A stretch of DNA of 24,593 nt. Origin: Alphaproteobacteria bacterium UBA6038 (GTDB taxonomy: Bacteria; Pseudomonadota; Alphaproteobacteria; Micropepsales; Micropepsaceae). A program made the position numbers and the translations under genes. The stretch lies in assembly GCA_002429315.1 (NCBI GenBank), contig DIZC01000016.1, positions 1 through 24,593 on the forward strand. The letters run 5' to 3'. This document shows positions 17,024 through 22,774 of the stretch, piece after piece; position 1 is the first letter of the stretch, and every line of letters starts with the position of its first letter. The notes under the pieces were generated by a model. That model saw only the letters and a program-made list of their open reading frames with translations, had not been told where the DNA came from and made no database searches.

Positions 17024-17542
17024 TCAAGCAACGTGATGACCTCTTGCTTTGACAAAAAGGCGCGATGCAATCGCCACAACAATGAACAGCGCAGCTCCAA
17101 TCGGCACCGTGTTGACCTCGAACATCGTCGCGTTTGTGGGAAATCCTACAACCGAAACGAAGCACAGAAACCAAGCTACAAAGCCGAGCACGCAGATAAT
17201 GGAAACGAATTGGCCCGGCAGCCGACCTGGCGCCGCTCCGGTACCTGCCTGAATGTCCGAGATGATGGCGTATGGGCCCAACAATAGATTTCCCAACATG
17301 TAAGGATTATCAAAGCCACTCAGCACCGCCAAACATGATGAATGTGAGAACGAAATTTATGACGATAAGCCAGTGCAAGCGCGGAAGCTCACTATCCACC
17401 GGCTTATGGACCCGCTGGCTTATCAAGCCAATATGTACGCTCGCGAGCAGGGCGCTGTTGAACGACGAAAGAAAGCAGGCAATCAGCCCCAACGCGGCAG
17501 AGATACACAAGACGTCATGCGCCGGCGCGCTCGGGAGTAGCA
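17024..17542 (-). pseudogene. amino-acid permease (APC-like) C-terminal remnant with a frameshift
   Basis: Two overlapping minus-strand frames together encode the C-terminal third of an APC-type permease. The upstream piece (down to a stop at 17310) includes LGLIACFLSSFNSALLAS, HIGLISQRVHKPVDSELPRL and LIVINFVLTFIMFGG. The downstream piece, in another frame from about 17330, continues with GFDNPYMLGNLLLGPYAII, APGRLPGQFVSIICVLGFV and a last helix ALFIVVAIASRLFVKARG. The switch lies between 17312 and 17330, so one indel breaks the gene. The N-terminal two thirds are missing: the sequence loses permease character around 17540, next to the helix-turn-helix gene. The family call rests on pattern only and the substrate is unknown. 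Confidence 0.55.
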
Positions 17543-17571
17543 GCCGCGAGCAGCAATTTATCTTGGCCGCC

Positions 17572-17871
17572 CTACTTCCCCGTTAGACGGCGGGGCAGAT
17601 CGCTGCTGCTGTGGCAGGTCCAAAGACGCGATGCGATCCAGGAGTCGAGAGACATCCGGGTATAGAAAACCCGGCGGCCGAATTTGCTCATTTCCGGACC
17701 GCCGCCCGTCGTTGCCAGTTTCGCCAATGTGGCTGGCGCTGTCGGAATGCCGCGGTGGGTTAGTATCCGCGCCGCTTCTTTCCGACCGTAATACTCCTTG
17801 GTGCCAAGGCTTCGGTCCTGGTTGGCGGGCGAAGTAGCCTCGGTTGGAAGAGTGTCGCGGGATGGAACCAT
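17572..17871 (-). CDS. small excisionase/AlpA-like helix-turn-helix protein
   Basis: A 99-residue protein with a central winged-helix-like segment (about 26-80): YYGRKEAARILTHRGIP, then TAPATLAKLATTGGGPEM, KFGRRVFYTRMSLDSWI. The order of conserved features (an AA.YL-like first helix, a TL.k.a..GGGP turn, a basic GRRV.Y strand and a LD.WI end) is that of MerR-superfamily small DNA-binding proteins such as AlpA and phage or plasmid excisionases. These often sit near integrases in tRNA-targeted elements. The first 25 residues look unstructured, so a later start is possible. The ATG at 17871 has only a weak ribosome site. It is bounded by a permease remnant on its 3' side and by non-coding sequence leading to tRNA-Val on the other; no integrase is intact nearby. 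Confidence 0.65.
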   Translation of the reverse strand: MVPSRDTLPTEATSPANQDRSLGTKEYYGRKEAARILTHRGIPTAPATLAKLATTGGGPEMSKFGRRVFYTRMSLDSWIASRLWTCHSSSDLPRRLTGK

Positions 17872-18318
17872 TGTCGTTCACCAAGCGTGGCGTTCCGGCG
17901 TGAAGATGCACGCGATGTGGACCAAAACAAGGGGTGTCCAAAAAACGTACAAGTCTACCCCGGGCAATTCACTTCCTTTGGTCGGCTCATTTGCCTGCCG
18001 GCGCGACATAGGAACTCAACGACGTTCTGGCGTCGACGAATACCGGTCACGTTCACATACACTCCGAAACGGCTTCGCCCGAGAGGCGGGGCTGATCCCC
18101 GTGCCGTCATTGGCTGGCCGCCGAGATACGCCGTCTGCTACCGCGATTGCCGCTGCTTTCGGATCTCAGGATGAGAATCAACACAAAGAAATTTTGAGGA
18201 TGGTGGAGTTGGGTTTCGTCCTTCCAGCGCCTGCTTCCCCCGTGCTTCCCCGGAAAAGGAGTGCTGGTTCGTTCGATTTTACTATTGCTGAATCCTATAA
18301 GAATATCAAATGGTTAAA
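17872..18318. other. non-coding stretch between the helix-turn-helix gene and tRNA-Val
   Basis: I see no convincing gene on either strand. The minus strand, where an integrase would be expected for an element inserted at the 3' end of the tRNA, shows no tyrosine-recombinase motifs and has many stops. The part next to the tRNA (18260-18318) is noticeably AT-rich compared with its surroundings. The sequence TGCTTCCCC occurs twice in close succession near 18231-18250. This could be the scarred end of a lost element. Confidence 0.4.
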
Positions 18319-18393
18319 TGGTGGGCGGTACTGGGATCGAACCAGTGACCCCTACGATGTCAACGTAGTGCTCTCCCGCTGAGCTAACCGCCC
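18319..18393 (-). tRNA. tRNA-Val (GAC anticodon), CCA encoded
   Basis: The minus strand folds as a complete tRNA of 75 bases including the encoded CCA. The acceptor stem pairs GGGCGGT (18393-18387) with ACCGCCC (18329-18323), the D arm has TAGCTCAGCGGGAGAGC, the anticodon stem CTACG/CGTAG encloses loop TTGACAT with anticodon GAC, and the T arm contains GGTTCGATCC. It has its own promoter and is separate from cpdR. Its 3' end faces the decayed region at lower coordinates, the usual side for integrated elements. Confidence 0.97.
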
Positions 18394-18405
18394 GGGCTGG
18401 CGGAG

Positions 18406-18434
18406 CTATAACGGCAGGGCGGCTCCGCTGGCAA
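18406..18434 (-). promoter_or_regulatory. promoter of tRNA-Val
   Basis: On the minus strand TTGCCA (18434-18429) and TTATAG (18411-18406) are spaced by exactly 17 bases. Both are close to the sigma-70 consensus, and the predicted start near 18399 lies about 6 bases before the mature tRNA 5' end. It lies between the cpdR stop and the tRNA, so the tRNA need not depend on cpdR transcription. Confidence 0.75.
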
Positions 18435-18464
18435 GGCATTGCGCCGTGGCGCCGCGCAGGGCCG

Positions 18465-18824
18465 CTAGGCGGCGATCATACGCTCGACTTCCTGCACGAT
18501 CTCGCGCAGGTGGAACGGCTTCGAAAGCACCTTGGCCTGCTTAGGAGCCTGCGAGGACGGGTGCAGCGCGACGGCGGCAAAGCCGGTGATGAACATGATC
18601 TTCAGGCGGGAATCCATCTCGGCGGCCCGCTTGGCGAGCTCGATGCCGTCCATGCCCGGCATCACGATGTCGGTCAGCAGAAGGTCGAACTGGATTCCTT
18701 TGAGGCACTCGAACGCCGCGGTCCCGTCGCCGAAATCCGTCACCGTGTGGCCGGCCTTGGCCAGCGCGGCGGCCAGAAACCGCCGCAGCGACTCGTCATC
18801 TTCCGCCAACAAGATTTGAGCCAT
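18465..18824 (-). CDS. cpdR: single-domain response regulator CpdR
   Basis: A 119-residue stand-alone receiver domain that strongly resembles CpdR of alphaproteobacteria. The opening ILLAEDDESLRRFLAAALAKAGH is typical (ILLAEDDESL then RRFLAAALAKAGH). The acidic pair E8/D9-D10, phospho-acceptor D52 (LLLTDIVMPGMDG), switch T80 (MFITGFAAVAL) and K102 (VLSKPFHL) are all present. Family knowledge: unphosphorylated CpdR acts as a ClpXP adaptor that primes the protease for cell-cycle substrates, and phosphorylation through the CckA-ChpT pathway switches it off. The protein ends in Ala-Ala. The frame stays open far upstream, but that part is antisense to the neighbouring amidohydrolase gene, and the ATG at 18824 gives the right N-terminus. 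It is divergent from the amidohydrolase gene. Confidence 0.93.
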   Translation of the reverse strand: MAQILLAEDDESLRRFLAAALAKAGHTVTDFGDGTAAFECLKGIQFDLLLTDIVMPGMDGIELAKRAAEMDSRLKIMFITGFAAVALHPSSQAPKQAKVLSKPFHLREIVQEVERMIAA

Positions 18825-18856
18825 GCCCGCGGGGCCCCCAATGCAAGTAAACCGTA

Positions 18857-18884
18857 TAATGGCAGAACCGTAAATGGCGGTTAA
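18857..18884 (-). promoter_or_regulatory. possible CtrA-type promoter of cpdR
   Basis: On the minus strand there is TTAA-N7-TTAC (18884-18870), one mismatch from the CtrA consensus TTAA-N7-TTAA. TTAACC at its start would occupy the -35 position, with CATTAT (18862-18857) as a -10-like box 16 bases further on. The site lies about 50 bases before the cpdR ATG. The fit is suggestive only; the -10 box matches 4 of 6 positions. Confidence 0.35.
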
Positions 18885-18929
18885 TGCCGGGGACCATCGC
18901 CTCATCATGGTTGATTGGCGGCGGTTCCG

Positions 18930-19886
18930 ATGGTCCACTGGGATATGGCTTCGAATCCCGACAAGGCAGATTCGCAGACCGCCGGAGATACGGTGCAGGT
19001 CCCGGGCGATCCGGTTCTGGCGGACCTCTATGCCGTGCCCTACGAGCTTTTCCAGCCGGCTGCGCCCCTCCTGCCGTTTGTGTTCGCGTCTCCCCATTCG
19101 GGGCGCATCTACCCGCAGGCTTTGCTCCAGCTGAGCCGCCTTTCCGGCCTCAGCCTGCGACGCTCTGAAGATGCTTACGTCAACGAGCTGTTCGCCGGCG
19201 TGGTGGACCTCGGCGCACCGCTGATCGCGGCGCGTTTCCCGCGCGCCTATGTGGACGCCAATCGCGCGCCCAGCGAGCTCGATGCATCCATGTTCGAGGG
19301 CGCTCTCAGCGTGCCGGTCGACCACGCCAGTCCACGGGTGAATGCGGGGCTGGGGGTGATCCCGCGGATCGTGCGCGACGGCGCGGAAATCTACCGCGTG
19401 AAGCTGAAGCCGTCCGATGCCGAAGAGCGGCTGGAGCGGCTTCACCGACGCTATCATACGGCGCTGGCGAACATCGTGCGGGAGGCGCACGCGCGCTTCG
19501 CGACCGTCGTCGTCGTCGACTGCCACTCGATGCCGTCCGCGGCGTCGGCGCCCGATGTCGTTCTCGGCGACCGTTACGGCACGGCCGCCTCGCCCGCGCT
19601 GTTGCGCAGAGCGGAGCAGGCCTTCCTGTCGCAAGGCTTCAGCGTCGGGCGCAACGTTCCTTACGCTGGTGGCTACACCACGCGTCTTTACGGCCAGCCG
19701 GCGAAAGGCATTCACGCGGTGCAGGTGGAGGTGAATCGCGCGCTTTATCTGGACGAGGACCGGATTCAGCTGACGGCAGGCTTCTCGGACGTCCGGGCTC
19801 GGCTTGTCTTCGCGGTCCGCGAGCTGGTGGAAATCGATGCGAACCTGCTGCGGCCGCAGCGGGGCATGCGGCTTGCCGCCGAGTGA
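18930..19886 (+). CDS. N-formylglutamate amidohydrolase family protein
   Basis: A protein of 318 residues in the N-formylglutamate amidohydrolase family, zinc enzymes that hydrolyse N-formyl-L-glutamate to glutamate and formate in histidine breakdown; many homologues have unknown true substrates. Family signatures are visible: FASPHSGRIYP (52-62) with a metal-type His, RFPRAYVDANRAPSELD, VVVDCHSMP (194-202) with His199, GYTTRLYGQP and HAVQVEVNRALYL. It is not next to other hut genes, so a role in histidine use is not assured. The pairing with divergent cpdR is common in alphaproteobacteria. I chose the ATG at 18930; an ATG at 18945 and a TTG at 18915 are alternatives and none has a strong ribosome site. 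Confidence 0.85.
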   Translation: MVHWDMASNPDKADSQTAGDTVQVPGDPVLADLYAVPYELFQPAAPLLPFVFASPHSGRIYPQALLQLSRLSGLSLRRSEDAYVNELFAGVVDLGAPLIAARFPRAYVDANRAPSELDASMFEGALSVPVDHASPRVNAGLGVIPRIVRDGAEIYRVKLKPSDAEERLERLHRRYHTALANIVREAHARFATVVVVDCHSMPSAASAPDVVLGDRYGTAASPALLRRAEQAFLSQGFSVGRNVPYAGGYTTRLYGQPAKGIHAVQVEVNRALYLDEDRIQLTAGFSDVRARLVFAVRELVEIDANLLRPQRGMRLAAE

Positions 19887-19902
19887 TGAAGGCCTTGCCG
19901 CG

Positions 19903-20178
19903 CTACCGGTTGTCCGCCCAGCTGGCCTGATCCGATTCCTCGATCACGATCCGCACGTAGCAATAGCCAAGGACGTAGCGGAACATCCGGCGGCACACCC
20001 GCCCGCGGTAATTCTCGCGCTCGCCCATGCGGCTGCGCGGGATATCGACGTAATCCCCGACGCCCGGAATGAGACCGAAACCCGCCTCCTCGCCCAGCAC
20101 CAGATCGGCAATGCCTCCGATTTCCTCGGTTTGGGTGGCGCCTTTCGGCAGGAACTGGAAGTCGATTTCGTATTTCAC
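19903..20178 (-). CDS. small conserved-looking hypothetical protein
   Basis: A 91-residue protein that I do not recognise. It reads as a soluble mostly-beta protein: KYEIDFQFLPKG, then IADLVLGEEAGFGLIPGVG, DYVDIPRS, and a late strand YVLGYCYVRIVIEE. It has two cysteines and no membrane segment. I chose the GTG at 20178, which has GAGGG 7 bases upstream; an ATG at 20223 would add a 15-residue polar extension. It is convergent with the amidohydrolase gene (17 bases apart) and its codon use looks real. No functional inference is possible from its neighbours. Confidence 0.6.
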   Translation of the reverse strand: MKYEIDFQFLPKGATQTEEIGGIADLVLGEEAGFGLIPGVGDYVDIPRSRMGERENYRGRVCRRMFRYVLGYCYVRIVIEESDQASWADNR

Positions 20179-20276
20179 GGCGGGGCCCTCTGTTCTCCCA
20201 TAATCATCAACCGGGGCTTCCATCCGAAGTCAACCGCCGAGCGCCGGACTCGGCGAAATTCCGTTCCGAAGGGACC

Positions 20277-20309
20277 GGAAAAGAAAAGGCCGCCCGGGGG
20301 TGGGCGGCC
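20277..20309 (-). terminator. strong intrinsic terminator of the MmgR-like sRNA
   Basis: A perfect 8-bp stem, GGCCGCCC (20309-20302) with GGGCGGCC (20295-20288) and a 6-base loop, is followed on the minus strand by a U-rich tract (TTTTCTTTT, 20287-20279). On the plus strand it is preceded by A's and not followed by T's, so it works for minus-strand transcripts. No protein-coding gene on the minus strand leads into it, which points to a small RNA. Confidence 0.8.
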
Positions 20310-20352
20310 AAGTTCAGGGAGGAAACGCCCAGGAAGGGCCACGCCGCACAAC
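20279..20352 (-). ncRNA. MmgR-like (alpha-r8 family) small RNA
   Basis: The minus strand holds TTTCCTCCCT (20325-20316), then GAACTT and a strong intrinsic terminator, with a small GC hairpin (GCCC-TTCCT-GGGC) just before it. From memory, an unpaired UUUCCUCCCU followed by a terminator stem is the signature of the alpha-r8 RNAs, whose Sinorhizobium meliloti member MmgR is about 77 bases long and limits polyhydroxybutyrate storage. The CU-rich motif could pair with Shine-Dalgarno regions of target mRNAs. The 3' end is well placed; the 5' end near 20352 is an estimate from the known length, and no clear promoter was identified. Confidence 0.6.
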
Positions 20353-20637
20353 AGCAAGCATCATGTGGCGCTGCAGCAATGTCGCACAACGAAGCCCGAT
20401 TTGCAACCCTCAGGATAAGCGGCATTCGCGGAAAATGCCTAGCATTTCGTTAGCGACTTTGGCAGCCAACCGAGAAAACGCGGGCTGATTCTCAGCTGTG
20501 TGCGCCGCACCATCCGGCGCCGAGGTCACGAAACGATCACACGTCTGCAACATGGCAGTCGCGAAGCTCCGGCAAGAATCTGTCGTGTGATTCGGTCGAT
20601 GCGCGGCGTTTCGGTCGCGCAACCGCGGGAGTAAAGC
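20353..20637. other. intergenic region between the sRNA and the LpxH-like gene
   Basis: No gene is supported on either strand. It holds a perfect palindrome AAATGC-CTA-GCATTT (20433-20447) with a further GGCATT half-site at 20421-20426, a hairpin GCGCCG/CGGCGC (20502-20520) without a T tract, and TTGTGCG and TTGCTGCAGC elements on the minus strand just upstream of the sRNA. The leader of the plus-strand gene at 20638 lies at its right end. Confidence 0.5.
20433..20447. promoter_or_regulatory. perfect palindrome, possible operator
   Basis: AAATGC and GCATTT flank a 3-base centre, an exact 15-base dyad typical of a dimeric regulator site. It is about 80-95 bases upstream of the estimated sRNA start and about 190 bases upstream of the LpxH-like gene. 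The binding protein is unknown. Confidence 0.3.
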
Positions 20638-21552
20638 GTGACCCAGGCGTTGTTCTGGCAAGAGCCTCAGGACGAAAGCCGCAGCCATCCACCGACCAGC
20701 AGGCGTAGCGGACGCAGTGGCCGAAAGTCGGGCAGAATCCTCCAAATCAAGCCTTGGCGCGGACATCGGACGATCTTCATTTCCGATGTTCATTTGGGGA
20801 CACGCGGTTGCAAGGCGGAAGCTCTGGCCGATTTTCTGGCCCGCCATTCCTGCGAAACGCTGTTCCTCGTGGGCGACATCGTCGATGGCTGGCGTCTGAA
20901 GCGGCGCTGGCATTGGCCGGAGGCGCACAACCGCGTGCTCCACGAGATCCTCCGCAAGGTCGACGAGGGGACGCGCGTCATCTACATCCCTGGCAATCAC
21001 GATGAGGCCTTTCGTGACTATTGCGGCCGCTCGATCGCGGGGGTCGAGATCGCTCACGAAGCGGTTCACGAAACCGCCGGGGGCAAACGCCTTCTTGTCC
21101 TTCATGGCGACCGCTTCGACGGCGTAATCGCCTGTGCCAAATGGCTCGCCCATCTGGGCGACTGGGCCTACACGCTGGCGCTCCAGCTCAACGAATTCTG
21201 CAGCGCGATCCGCCGCGCGCTGGGCCCGCCGTACTGGTCGCTGTCGGCCTTCCTTAAACGCAAGGTGAAGAATGCAGTCGAATATGTCTGCCGTTTCGAG
21301 GAGGCCGTGGCCCGCGAGGCCGTCTCACGCGGCTTCGACGGCGTCGTGTGCGGTCATATTCATCACGCTGCGATCGAGCAGCTCGGCGGCATCCTTTGCT
21401 GCAACGACGGCGACTGGGTTGAAAGCTGCACCGCGCTTGTCGAAGATGCCCGCGGAACTCTGGAGATTCTTCGCTGGCCACCCTTCGGCGCGAGTCACGA
21501 GTCCAGATTCGCAGGCAAACCCATGGGCGAGGTCGCAGCGATCGCTGCCTGA
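20638..21552 (+). CDS. LpxH-family metallophosphatase (UDP-2,3-diacylglucosamine diphosphatase-like)
   Basis: A 304-residue calcineurin-like phosphoesterase with a full metal site: ISDVHLG (48-54), VGDIVDGW (78-85), IPGNHDE (117-123), LHGDRFD (155-161) and CGHIHHA (238-244). The spacing and WRLKRRWHWP after the GD motif resemble the LpxH-like hydrolases that cleave UDP-2,3-diacylglucosamine to lipid X during lipid A synthesis. It is longer than E. coli LpxH because of a basic N-terminal extension (1-40) and a C-terminal tail. A related phosphatase on another envelope lipid is equally possible, since the next gene is a glycosyltransferase. The GTG start at 20638 follows GGGAG by about 7 bases. 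The downstream gene begins within 20 bases, so they form an operon. Confidence 0.82.
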   Translation: MTQALFWQEPQDESRSHPPTSRRSGRSGRKSGRILQIKPWRGHRTIFISDVHLGTRGCKAEALADFLARHSCETLFLVGDIVDGWRLKRRWHWPEAHNRVLHEILRKVDEGTRVIYIPGNHDEAFRDYCGRSIAGVEIAHEAVHETAGGKRLLVLHGDRFDGVIACAKWLAHLGDWAYTLALQLNEFCSAIRRALGPPYWSLSAFLKRKVKNAVEYVCRFEEAVAREAVSRGFDGVVCGHIHHAAIEQLGGILCCNDGDWVESCTALVEDARGTLEILRWPPFGASHESRFAGKPMGEVAAIAA

Positions 21553-21571
21553 AAGTCCTCCCGTGGACGTG

Positions 21572-22618
21572 ATGGCCGTCGAGCGGCCGCGTGCGGCTGT
21601 GCCGGAACCCGCGCGTCCGCTGCGGCTCCTCATCGTCACGGATGCCTGGGCGCCGCAGGTCAACGGCGTGGTGCGCACCCTGGAAATCCTGGGCCGCGAC
21701 CTCGCCGCCATGGGGCATGAGGTGCGCTATGCCACGCCCGAGGGCCGCTTCACCGTGGGGCTTCCCACCTACCCGGAAATCCGCCTGGCGCTCCTTCCGC
21801 GCAAGAGTCTCGAACGGATGATCGCGGAGTTCCGGCCGACCGCCATTCATATCGCGACCGAAGGCCCTCTCGGCTGGAGCGCACGGGCGATCTGCGTGAA
21901 GCAGAAAATTCCTTTCACCACCTCCTTCCACACGCGATTCCCCGAATATGTGCGTGCGCGGTTTCCATTGATTCCCGAGCGAATGGTGTACCGCTGGCTC
22001 CGGCGCTTCCATGGGCCGGCGACCGCGATGATGGTGGCGACGCCCACTTTGCAGCGCGAAATGCGGGCGCACGGGTTCACCAATGTGCGCATCTGGTCGC
22101 GCGGCGTGGACGTGGACGTGTTCCACCCCATTGCCGATGCCGCCCTGCCGTTTCCGAAGCCGATCTGGCTTTACGTCGGCCGGGTGGCGGTCGAGAAGAA
22201 CATCGAAGCATTCCTCGCGCTCGATCTTTCTGGAACCAAGGTCGTGATCGGAGATGGGCCGGCCCGCGCTCAACTGGAGCGCAAGTATCCGGCCGCGCAG
22301 TTTCTCGGCCCCAGGGTTGGGCACGATCTCGTGCGCCACTATGCGGCAAGCGATGTATTCGTGTTCCCCAGCCGCACCGACACGTTTGGCCTTGTGATGC
22401 TGGAAGCGCTCGCCTGCGGCGTACCGGTGGCGGCGTTTCCCGTACCTGGCCCGCTGGACGTGATCGGCGATGCGCCCGTCGGCGTGCTGGACGAGGATCT
22501 CGGTGTCGCGTGCCGCCGCGCGCTCGCCATCCCGCGCGATGCCTGCCGCGCGTTTGCGCTCACCCGCTCCTGGCGCGCCTGCACCGAACAATTTCTTTCC
22601 AACTTGCCGAGCGTTTGA
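21572..22618 (+). CDS. GT4-type glycosyltransferase
   Basis: A 348-residue GT-B fold glycosyltransferase. The N-terminal domain opens with LRLLIVTDAWAPQVNGVVRT, the typical acceptor-side start with a glycine-containing loop, and has TSFHTRFPEYVRAR. The C-terminal domain has IWLYVGRVAVEKNIEAFL (donor-site GRV..EKN), VVIGDGPARAQLE and the E-x7-E-like segment FPSRTDTFGLVMLEALACG, with Glu278 near the nucleotide-sugar ribose. It resembles retaining GT4 enzymes that glycosylate diacylglycerol or other membrane lipids; the substrate cannot be read from sequence. I chose the ATG at 21572; GTG codons at 21563 and 21569 are alternatives and no clear ribosome site is seen. It lies 19 bases after the LpxH-like gene, a pairing that suggests shared envelope glycolipid work. 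Confidence 0.85.
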   Translation: MAVERPRAAVPEPARPLRLLIVTDAWAPQVNGVVRTLEILGRDLAAMGHEVRYATPEGRFTVGLPTYPEIRLALLPRKSLERMIAEFRPTAIHIATEGPLGWSARAICVKQKIPFTTSFHTRFPEYVRARFPLIPERMVYRWLRRFHGPATAMMVATPTLQREMRAHGFTNVRIWSRGVDVDVFHPIADAALPFPKPIWLYVGRVAVEKNIEAFLALDLSGTKVVIGDGPARAQLERKYPAAQFLGPRVGHDLVRHYAASDVFVFPSRTDTFGLVMLEALACGVPVAAFPVPGPLDVIGDAPVGVLDEDLGVACRRALAIPRDACRAFALTRSWRACTEQFLSNLPSV

Positions 22619-22774
22619 TCGCTGCCCGTAAGGGACCGTCATCAACCGGCTTGGCCCGGTGGGTCGCTCGCATAAAGCGGGCGATGACGGATTGAGGGAT
22701 TTGATCACAATTGCTGCAGCTGGCGTGGCCGGGCGGGCGTGCTACTTTCCGCCGCCCGATACCCGATTTGCTTT

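Noticed and set aside
17798..18382. Plus-strand open frame of 194 codons ending across the tRNA region
   Set aside because: Its end is the reverse complement of tRNA-Val, a common false prediction, and the rest shows no family features.
18825..19715. Long upstream extension of the cpdR frame
   Set aside because: It is antisense to the amidohydrolase gene, and the receiver domain begins exactly at the ATG at 18824.
20502..20520. GCGCCG/CGGCGC hairpin as a terminator or RNA element
   Set aside because: No T tract and no transcript context; such short GC dyads are common at this base composition.
21254..22708. Minus-strand open frame of 484 codons
   Set aside because: Antisense to the glycosyltransferase gene, which has clear GT4 motifs; this frame has none.
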